From the NCBI GenBank assembly GCA_013139435.1, contig WTAW01000369.1, forward strand, positions 1 through 5,773: 5,773 nucleotides of DNA, in the 5' to 3' direction. This DNA comes from Candidatus Aminicenantota bacterium (lineage in GTDB: Bacteria > Acidobacteriota > Aminicenantia > Aminicenantales > Aminicenantaceae). The notes beneath the pieces were generated by a model, which was not told the DNA's origin, did no database searches, and saw nothing but the letters and a program-made list of their open reading frames with translations. The position numbers and the translations under genes are program-made. Positions 1-4,841 of the stretch are shown piece after piece. Position 1 is the first letter of the stretch; each line of letters begins with the position of its first letter.

Positions 1-201
1 AATCCCTGGAAATCAAGGTCCATTACTACAAAAGATACCACACAAATAGTAAAACTATCAGTTAAAAGTCAGACTCTTGTCACATATTGTATATATTTTA
101 AGTTATTCTTTATTTTCCCCAGAGAAAGATGAAAATGTCGTGAAATAATTAATTTAACGATATTCTAATTATTGTTGCTGAAGTAGAATTTTGCTTGAAT
201 C
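1..201. other. AT-rich intergenic stretch
   Basis: No gene is supported here. A plus-strand frame is open from base 3 to a TAA at 63-65 and could be the tail of a gene entering from the left, but about 20 codons are too few to judge. An 8-bp inverted repeat (AATAATTA at 144-151, TAATTATT at 166-173, 14-nt loop) lies just past the kinase stop codon. It is all A/T with no clear U-tract, so I do not call it a terminator. A 5-bp stem (ATAGT/ACTAT, 46-58) is also weak. No attC-like core sequence follows the kinase. Confidence 0.4.
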
Positions 202-2550
202 TCAGACCTCAATATTCTCCCATTCGTGTTTAACTCTTTCCATGAGCTTCTTGAAACGGGACTCGCTCCTGATGTTTTCGAGGAAGGGGTCTTGCTCGTT
301 TAATAAAGGGTAATTTACCAGACCAGCATTGACTGCACTCTCCAGCCAATTCAGGGCTTCCTTTTTTTCATCAAGTAAGGCAAATACGCCGGCCAGGTGA
401 TGGGAAAACAAACAATCCCGCTGGCAGGTCTTTTTAAAATCCGAGGTCATTTCCTGAAACGCTTTGTCCTTCTCACCTTGCAGCCCATACATCAGCATTA
501 ACCCAAGTTTAGTTAAGACACTATCCGGTTCTATTTTTGCACTCTGATCAATAATGGAAAACGCCTCATCATTTTTATTGTTATAGGTTAATATCAAGGC
601 ATGATACCACCGGCTGAAGGGATTTTCAGGATACATTTCATACAATCTTCTCCACGCTTTAAGTGCTTTGTCATATTGTCCACTATAAAAATGAAGTGCT
701 CCCTGAACAACATTAGGAGGAAAATCAAACGGATCGATTTGCAAAACCCTCTCACATATGGATTCAGCAGCAGATATCTTTCCAAAAAACATATAGATTA
801 CTGCAAGTGTAGCTAGTGCGAAGGAATCATTTGGAGTGATTGCTAGGGCCTTCTTAAGATGATGGGCAGACTTAAGTGGCTCTCCAATGGAATACATCCC
901 CCCAAGAAAGACATGGGCTTTTGGAAATTCTGGATCAATAGCCAAAGCCTTATTGATATGTTCTTCGGCTTTCACAAAATATTCCTCTTGCTTAGCACCG
1001 ATATTGACTAGATTGATGTATGCAAAGGCCAAACCTGAATGAAGAAGAGCATTATCGCCTATTATATTAAGGGCGTTTTTAAGATATCGAATGGCTCTGT
1101 CTATGGCCTCTTCATTAAACGTTAAAATCTCAGCATAAGCTTTGAGATAAAGTTCATAAGCTGGGACATTTTCAATAGGCCGTTCAGACATTCTTCGGTT
1201 TTCTTCAGGTGAGAGCTTAAGCTGAAGCGCCTCTACAATGGATCGAGATACTGTTTCCTGGATATCAAACACATCATCCAGCGTCCCACTGTACTTTTCT
1301 GCCCAAAGATGCATGTCGTTGGCTGCCTCAATCAACTGAGCAGTAATACGGAGGTTATTCCCCGCCTTGCGGACACTCCCCTCAAGCACATATTGAACTT
1401 TCACTTCTTGTGCTATCGTATTAATCTTCTTTTTTGTTCCTTTAAAGGTCATGGCAGAACTTCTAGAAATAACTTTCAGCGTTTGGACTTTAGAAAGGTC
1501 AGAGATGATTTCTTCTGTCATTCCATCACAGAAGTACTCTTGTTCGGGATCTGGGCTCAAGTTCTCAAAAGGGAGTACCATAATCGACTTCTCGGCCTTA
1601 GGGAAAGAAATTGAAAGCCTCAAATCCTGAATCAGCTCTTGGATTTCCTGATATCTTTCGTTCGTCTTTTTTGCTAACGCTTTTTCAACTGTCTGCTCTA
1701 TGTGACTGGGAATATCAGATCGGAGTGAAGTGATGGGTCTTAGATTCTCATTGAGAATTGAATAAATCAGAGCATGTTCTTGATCTTTCTCAAAAGGTCG
1801 CTCACCTGTGAGCATTTCGTACATCATCGCACCTAATGACCAAATATCCGTCCTGTGATCGACTTCTTCACCTTTCGCTTGCTCGGGAGACATGTAGGCC
1901 ACTGTTCCCATGATTGTGGATGGTTTCGTCAGGTCAACTCCCCAAGAGAGTTTCGCCAGTCCAAAGTCGGTGATCTTCGCTTGCCCCTCATCATTTATCA
2001 TAATGTTTGCTGGTTTGATGTCCCGATGAACGATCCCCTTTTTATGGGCTTCCTTTAGTCCCGCTGCAACCTGAAGAGCAATATCTTTGGCCTCGTCTAT
2101 GGTTAAAGGTCCCTCTTTAAGCTTCTCCTTAAGGTTTTGGCCTTCGATATAAGACATAGCGATAAAGGTTTGCTCATCAGCTTCATCAACTTCATATACA
2201 GTGCAGATATTTAAGTGTTCTAAAGCAGCCGCTGCCTGTGCTTCTTGGATGAACCTCTTTTTAGCCTCTTTATCCTGCGTTAATCCAGCAGGGAGAAATT
2301 TAAGAGCTACGATGCGCTTAAGCCTAATATCTTTGGCTTTATAGACTACACCCATGCCGCCTTCACCTAGCTTCCCCATGATTTTGTACTTTTTTGCAAT
2401 AATAGTGTCTTTCCTAAGCTCTCTGGTGGGTGTTTGAAGGGTTTTAGTGACAGAAAGCTCCTTTGCAGGCTTCAAGGCTGTAGCACATTCCTTGCAAAAC
2501 TTGGAATCATTAGGATTGTCAGTGTCGCATTGATGGCATTTGATAGTCAC
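202..2550 (-). CDS. Soluble Ser/Thr protein kinase with zinc ribbon, TolB-like domain and TPR array
   Basis: This is a 782-residue Hanks-type (PknB-like) kinase expected to phosphorylate Ser/Thr on unknown proteins. An N-terminal zinc ribbon has C5, C8, C19 and C22. The kinase domain spans about 55-312: glycine loop GEGGMG (62-67), VALK lysine K84, helix-C E103, HRDIKPAN with D177 and N182, DFG with D195, activation segment S211/T212 to GTVAYMSPEQ, DIWSLG with D235, and R299. All key catalytic residues are present. A TolB/FlgO-like domain (about 321-445) follows directly, then TPR-like helical repeats from about 464 to 770, probably for partner binding. I see no signal peptide or membrane segment, so it should be cytosolic, unlike PknB itself. 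Translation starts at GTG: an in-frame TAA lies one codon upstream, GGGGT (2556-2560) sits 5 nt before it, and the zinc ribbon begins at residue 5. It appears monocistronic behind its own promoter. The family and domains are sure; the substrate is unknown. Confidence 0.96.
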   Translation of the reverse strand: MTIKCHQCDTDNPNDSKFCKECATALKPAKELSVTKTLQTPTRELRKDTIIAKKYKIMGKLGEGGMGVVYKAKDIRLKRIVALKFLPAGLTQDKEAKKRFIQEAQAAAALEHLNICTVYEVDEADEQTFIAMSYIEGQNLKEKLKEGPLTIDEAKDIALQVAAGLKEAHKKGIVHRDIKPANIMINDEGQAKITDFGLAKLSWGVDLTKPSTIMGTVAYMSPEQAKGEEVDHRTDIWSLGAMMYEMLTGERPFEKDQEHALIYSILNENLRPITSLRSDIPSHIEQTVEKALAKKTNERYQEIQELIQDLRLSISFPKAEKSIMVLPFENLSPDPEQEYFCDGMTEEIISDLSKVQTLKVISRSSAMTFKGTKKKINTIAQEVKVQYVLEGSVRKAGNNLRITAQLIEAANDMHLWAEKYSGTLDDVFDIQETVSRSIVEALQLKLSPEENRRMSERPIENVPAYELYLKAYAEILTFNEEAIDRAIRYLKNALNIIGDNALLHSGLAFAYINLVNIGAKQEEYFVKAEEHINKALAIDPEFPKAHVFLGGMYSIGEPLKSAHHLKKALAITPNDSFALATLAVIYMFFGKISAAESICERVLQIDPFDFPPNVVQGALHFYSGQYDKALKAWRRLYEMYPENPFSRWYHALILTYNNKNDEAFSIIDQSAKIEPDSVLTKLGLMLMYGLQGEKDKAFQEMTSDFKKTCQRDCLFSHHLAGVFALLDEKKEALNWLESAVNAGLVNYPLLNEQDPFLENIRSESRFKKLMERVKHEWENIEV

Positions 2551-2577
2551 AACTTACCCCATAAATTACATGACCAG

Positions 2578-2606
2578 AAAATACCAAGGAACGCTAAAAG
2601 AGTCAA
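2578..2606 (-). promoter_or_regulatory. Predicted sigma70-type promoter of the kinase gene
   Basis: On the minus strand TTGACT (2606-2601, 5 of 6 consensus bases) is followed by a 17-nt spacer and TATTTT (2583-2578, 4 of 6). A start near 2571 would leave a leader of about 20 nt containing GGGGT before the GTG start. It lies between the hydrolase stop and the kinase, so the kinase need not depend on upstream read-through. This is a consensus match only. Confidence 0.5.
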
Positions 2607-2640
2607 ATGAAAATAGCCTCAAGACGAGACTCGATAGCAT

Positions 2641-2665
2641 TGTCGGCTTCATGCGCTTGTTGGGC
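2641..2665 (-). other. attC-like half-site after the hydrolase gene
   Basis: Read on the minus strand, 25 nt after the hydrolase stop, GCCCAAC (2665-2659) matches the integron R'' core consensus RYYYAAC. After a 9-nt spacer comes GAAGCCGAC, in which AAGCCGAC matches the L'' box as I recall it from attC of aadA cassettes, at the same spacing. The expected complementary half (GTCGGCTT then GTTRRRY) is not found before the kinase, so only half a site remains. The core is the exact complement of GTTGGGC at 3525-3519, at the start of the same putative cassette. The motif is seen directly; the integron identity is inferred. Confidence 0.5.
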
Positions 2666-2690
2666 AGCGACGTCTACGAAAAACACGGTG

Positions 2691-3470
2691 TCAAGCGTTT
2701 TCGGCCAAGACTTGCTCTAGCCAACCTGCTACATACTCTGCAATCTCCTGCCAGCCTGGCTCTGCAACAACCCAGTGTGCATGATTTTCGAATTCTTTGT
2801 AGGTTGAGACGGCCTTGTATTTCTTGGCTACTTGCCGAACAACCGAAGCAGGCGTGATCCTGTCTTCGGCTCCGGCAATCACCAAGACAGGACAAGTCAC
2901 TTTTGACTTGTCAACTTTGGATGCTCTTTTTGAGTCAAAGAGCCAGTATCCGATCTCAGACGCTGACCGCCCCGACTCGTAAACGAACTTGTCGTAGGCT
3001 TCTTTTTGCTCATCAGGCGGTAGCAAGTGTAGCATTGAATAGACCGCCTCATTGAACGTTTGACGCATCGGTTTTTTCCAAAAGCCCCATTTTGTTTGCA
3101 CACTCCAGAAGCTTTTTATCACCGATGGCATCATAGCCATAATCCCAGAAGGCGATGCAGGCGTCAGGAGAACGAGAGCTTTGGCTAACCCCCGGCTTCC
3201 CAAAATCTGTGCGAGTAGTCCTCCCATGGAGTGGCCCATCACAATGGGTTTCACACCAAGTTGCTGGATTTCCTGTTCCAGGTCTTCGGCATAATCCAAC
3301 AAGCTGGTTGTTCCGAGTTGAGGATCAGGAGCATCTTTCGGATCCATATCGTGGAAGCGCAAAGTGGTTGTGACATAGCGGTAGCCTTCTTTTTCGAAAA
3401 GGCTCTTGTAGTTCCCCCAATACGCTGGTCCACCCCACATACCGTGAATCATAAAGATAGTCTCAGTCAT
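2691..3470 (-). CDS. Alpha/beta hydrolase
   Basis: This is a 259-residue protein of the alpha/beta-hydrolase fold, likely a carboxylesterase or lipase-like enzyme acting in the cytosol; the substrate cannot be read from sequence. Visible features are the oxyanion-type HG (H9-G10) after the first strand, the nucleophile elbow GHSMGG with S81, the acid D203 in GAEDRITP, and a histidine in NHAHW (H232, or H230). Together these make a complete Ser-Asp-His triad. Residues about 105-180 form the variable cap. I chose the ATG at 3470 because AAGGGAGG lies 6 nt upstream and the first strand starts at once. A longer 278-residue version from the ATG at 3527 would add a low-complexity leader, has no ribosome site and begins inside the 18-bp site at 3519-3536. 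It lies downstream of the phosphatase in the same direction and is bounded on both sides by attC-like cores, suggesting a former gene cassette. Confidence 0.93.
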   Translation of the reverse strand: MTETIFMIHGMWGGPAYWGNYKSLFEKEGYRYVTTTLRFHDMDPKDAPDPQLGTTSLLDYAEDLEQEIQQLGVKPIVMGHSMGGLLAQILGSRGLAKALVLLTPASPSGIMAMMPSVIKSFWSVQTKWGFWKKPMRQTFNEAVYSMLHLLPPDEQKEAYDKFVYESGRSASEIGYWLFDSKRASKVDKSKVTCPVLVIAGAEDRITPASVVRQVAKKYKAVSTYKEFENHAHWVVAEPGWQEIAEYVAGWLEQVLAENA

Positions 3471-3476
3471 GCCTTC

Positions 3477-3484
3477 CCTCCCTT
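3477..3484 (-). promoter_or_regulatory. Strong ribosome binding site of the hydrolase gene
   Basis: AAGGGAGG on the minus strand ends 6 nt before the ATG at 3470. It is much stronger than anything before the other three genes and decides the start in favour of the 259-residue protein. Confidence 0.75.
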
Positions 3485-3487
3485 CTG

Positions 3488-3515
3488 ATTCAATTGACTT
3501 GAATTGACTCGAGTC
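3488..3515. repeat. Short repeat and palindrome cluster in the hydrolase leader
   Basis: AATTGACT occurs twice at exactly 10-bp spacing (3492-3499 and 3502-3509), about one helical turn. It overlaps an inverted repeat ATTCAA/TTGAAT (3488-3493 and 3499-3504) and abuts the perfect palindrome GACTCGAGTC (3506-3515). The position between the upstream core-like site and the ribosome site would suit an operator or leader hairpin, but no regulator is known. Confidence 0.4.
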
Positions 3516-3518
3516 GCC

Positions 3519-3536
3519 GCCCAACATATATTATAC
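3519..3536. other. 18-bp core-like site between phosphatase and hydrolase
   Basis: On the minus strand the site reads GTATAAT, ATAT, GTTGGGC. GTTGGGC (3525-3519) matches the integron R' consensus GTTRRRY, and GTATAAT is one base off the complement of GTTATAC, the sequence just before the phosphatase start. This looks like an attC site that has lost its central stem, or a recombination scar. It overlaps the phosphatase stop codon. The 14 bp AACATATATTATAC (3523-3536) recur exactly at 4079-4092 and, as 12 bp inverted, at 4122-4133. Confidence 0.45.
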
Positions 3537-4070
3537 GTGTACACTGTAGTGCCAGCCCGGTTGCCAGTTTTCGCCATTGCGCCAATCATTCAGGATTGCT
3601 TCCTTCCACGTTACGTTGTTACAGATCACTTCCAGCGCAAAATGAGGATACTGATGTGATACGATCGCGATACTTTCATTATAGGAAACCAAGATACGTT
3701 CCTCAAGGAACCTTCTGACTCGGTCTTCAACATCAAGACAGTTTTCACCCGACTTGTAACGGGTATAGATGCACTTAAGTTCATCACGGGGGAACTGTCT
3801 ATTTGGACAACCGTTTAGCACTCCGTAATTCATTTCTCTGAGCCTTGAATCCAATACCACTTTGCGGCCCGAAAAAACGATTTTAGCTGTTTCCACCGCT
3901 CTCTTCAAATCAGAGCAGAATATGGCATCAAAGAACATATCTGCGTATTGATGACGAAGGGACAGTGCCTGCGCTCTGCCCTTTTCAGAAAGCGACACAT
4001 CGCTCCAGCCAGAACGAATCCCCGCTTCGTTGTCTTTGGAGGTGCTATGAACAAAATATGTCAGTTTCAT
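3531..4070 (-). CDS. Histidine phosphatase family protein, atypical RHG motif
   Basis: This is a 179-residue protein of the histidine phosphatase (phosphoglycerate-mutase-like) superfamily, slightly shorter than usual, expected to hydrolyse a small phosphate ester through a phospho-histidine. Retained positions are the probable nucleophile H8, R57 in CSDLKR, E79 in REMNYG, and the second histidine H139 in IVSHQ. The usual RHG triplet is VHS here (V7-H8-S9), so the arginine that normally precedes the nucleophile is absent. I recall a subfamily beginning YFVHGTT..DNE that shares this change, so it may be natural rather than a defect. The C-terminal stretch with NDWRNGENWQPGW also fits that group. 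The start at 4070 is the first Met and gives the expected beta strand. No Shine-Dalgarno is visible; GTAG abuts the ATG. The gene begins 4 nt after the 63-bp attC-like hairpin and its stop codon lies in the 18-bp site, a cassette-like compactness. Activity and substrate are uncertain. Confidence 0.9.
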   Translation of the reverse strand: MKLTYFVHSTSKDNEAGIRSGWSDVSLSEKGRAQALSLRHQYADMFFDAIFCSDLKRAVETAKIVFSGRKVVLDSRLREMNYGVLNGCPNRQFPRDELKCIYTRYKSGENCLDVEDRVRRFLEERILVSYNESIAIVSHQYPHFALEVICNNVTWKEAILNDWRNGENWQPGWHYSVHV

Positions 4071-4074
4071 CTAC

Positions 4075-4137
4075 GTATAACATATATTATACAACCGTAT
4101 TTATACAAGCAAAACGGCTGAATAATATATGTTAGGC
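4075..4137 (-). other. 63-bp attC-like imperfect hairpin upstream of the phosphatase
   Basis: Minus-strand order: GCCTAAC (4137-4131, fits R'' RYYYAAC), an AT-rich spacer, an L''-like CAGCCGT (4120-4114), a 15-nt loop, an L'-like ACGGTTG (4098-4092), an AT-rich spacer, and GTTATAC (4081-4075), which departs from GTTRRRY. The outer arms TAACATATATTAT/ATAATATATGTTA pair over 13 bp without error. After one T-T mismatch, seven more positions pair with a single G-T. Length, bipartite arms and extra mismatch all fit an attC. On the plus strand the R' (GTTAGGC) is the perfect one, so orientation is not settled. A plain AT-rich regulatory hairpin is the alternative. Confidence 0.5.
4086..4091 (-). 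promoter_or_regulatory. Candidate -10 box for the phosphatase inside the hairpin
   Basis: A perfect TATAAT lies 15 nt before the phosphatase ATG on the minus strand, implying a leader of only about 8 nt, which fits the missing Shine-Dalgarno. No good -35 is seen at 16-18 nt. The same GTATAATATATGTT string recurs before the hydrolase (3536-3523). In DNA this AT-rich the match could be chance. Confidence 0.3.
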
Positions 4138-4166
4138 ATCTTCTTCTCTGCAATCTGTTGGATTGA

Positions 4167-4361
4167 AAAACGTATTTCAAAAAGTGGTATCGCTTTCCTT
4201 TGCTTCAGGAAGGAGAGACACGAGAGAAAAGAGACCAATTGCGAGCATTTTTGAAACGTCACGGATATATCAATGGGTATGTGACGGTTGATAATTGGGA
4301 TTTTTATATCAATAACCTCTTACAGATAGTCTTGTCAATACTGCGCCGGATGTATTATTGA
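4167..4361 (+). pseudogene. Polysaccharide deacetylase remnant (NodB domain, motifs 3 and 4)
   Basis: A 64-codon open stretch, preceded in frame by TGA (4164-4166) and ended by TGA (4359-4361), has no start codon at its head. It reads like the middle of a NodB-type polysaccharide deacetylase: KKWYRFPLLQEGETREKRDQ followed by LRAFLKRHGYINGYVTVDNW. The first part resembles the Arg/Pro substrate-groove motif 3, and VDNWDFYI resembles motif 4. The metal-binding motifs (TFDD and HxxxH) and the C-terminal LLHD-type motif are absent on either side. The last dozen codons (from about VLSILRR) no longer look like the family. It begins about 30 bp past the attC-like site and points away from it, so the upstream part was probably removed by the rearrangement that placed the phosphatase segment. 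It is recognised from family memory, not from a search. Confidence 0.6.
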
Positions 4362-4378
4362 ATAATCAAGGACGAATT

Positions 4379-4483
4379 ATGGCAATCGCAAAGTCTAAAG
4401 GATATCGTGGTCCTTTCAGGAGTGGAGAAAATAATCAAACCATAGAGGAGATGTTTGTCAAATATCATGCTTGGAAGAACTGA
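4379..4483 (+). CDS. Small unidentified ORF or gene fragment, 34 codons
   Basis: The ATG at 4379 follows AAGGA (4368-4372) by 6 nt and opens a 34-residue frame, MAIAKSKGYRGPF through to AWKN. The frame is open further upstream, to 4316, with no earlier ATG or GTG. The extended peptide (including NTAPDVLLNNQGRI) still looks protein-like, so this may be the tail of a longer decayed gene, not a real small protein. After the TGA the same frame runs on to 4696, broken only by a TAA at 4577. I do not recognise the family. Confidence 0.25.
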   Translation: MAIAKSKGYRGPFRSGENNQTIEEMFVKYHAWKN

Positions 4484-4746
4484 GGCGAGAAGAAAGATCA
4501 GAGAAAAGGAAGGAAGATCAATCAAGAAGGAGATGCCCCACAGATTTCTCGGACGATACGTCTAATGAGTATACAATAATACTTACCAGAGCAAAATAAA
4601 CTTGCTTTTAAAATAGCTTCGAAGTCAATACGATTATTTCAGGTGATCATAAGGAAAAATCGCAATAAGATGCACGACATTATTTTAGACATTTAATAAT
4701 CAAGGAGTTTATCAACAATGGTTCCCCCGTGGTGTATCCGGATTAC
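4484..4746 (+). other. Decayed coding DNA without an intact gene
   Basis: No frame is intact. The frame of the small ORF at 4379 continues with stops only at 4577-4579 and 4694-4696, and contains a protein-like piece beginning YLPEQNKLAFKIASKSIRLF at 4580. Several purine-rich Shine-Dalgarno-like strings occur (for example AAGGAG near 4528 and 4704), but the ATGs after them open only very short frames. No RNA gene or terminator hairpin is seen. The best reading is gene debris. Confidence 0.35.
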
Positions 4747-4775
4747 TTGACACCTCACGTCATTATCCTTATATT
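4747..4775 (+). promoter_or_regulatory. Near-consensus sigma70 promoter of the ATPase gene
   Basis: TTGACA (4747-4752, 6 of 6), a 17-nt spacer and TATATT (4770-4775, 5 of 6) form the best promoter in the window. A transcription start near 4782 would leave a leader of about 60 nt before the ATPase ATG at 4842. No other gene lies downstream to claim it. Confidence 0.65.
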
Positions 4776-4791
4776 ATTGATGATAATATAA
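4769..4791. promoter_or_regulatory. Palindrome over the -10 box and start site, candidate operator
   Basis: TTATATTAT (4769-4777) and ATAATATAA (4783-4791) are perfect inverted repeats of 9 bp around TGATG. The left arm contains the -10 box, so a dimeric repressor bound here would block the promoter. All stem pairs are A/T, which weakens both the chance argument and any terminator role. Confidence 0.4.
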
Positions 4792-4841
4792 AACATAATT
4801 TTATTATTACATGTAATTTAAAAACATACTATTAGATTGTC

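Noticed and set aside
144..173. Terminator for the kinase gene
   Set aside because: The stem is 8 bp of A/T only with a 14-nt loop and no U-tract in the right place.
2540..2857. Plus-strand open frame across the kinase-hydrolase junction
   Set aside because: It lies mostly antisense to the hydrolase, has no family features, and overlaps the kinase promoter and the half attC. The same goes for the other frames antisense to the kinase and hydrolase.
3471..3527. Longer hydrolase start at 3527 giving 278 residues
   Set aside because: It has no ribosome site, the 19 extra residues are not part of the fold, and the ATG lies inside the 18-bp site. The ATG at 3470 has a strong AAGGGAGG.
3523..4133. 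dif/pdif-type Xer sites, suggested by the AACATA and TTATACG strings
   Set aside because: Xer sites need two 11-bp arms with a spacer of about 6 bp. Here the two halves are about 5-6 bp too close together, and no 28-bp site can be built.
3519..4137. Insertion sequence or MITE with terminal inverted repeats around the phosphatase
   Set aside because: The 16-bp ends match 15 of 16, but there is no transposase and no target-site duplication, and the ends fit attC core sequences better.
4157..4163. Additional core-like GTTGGAT near the hairpin
   Set aside because: It fits GTTRRRY, but single 7-mers of this degeneracy are expected by chance, and no partner core or stem is present.
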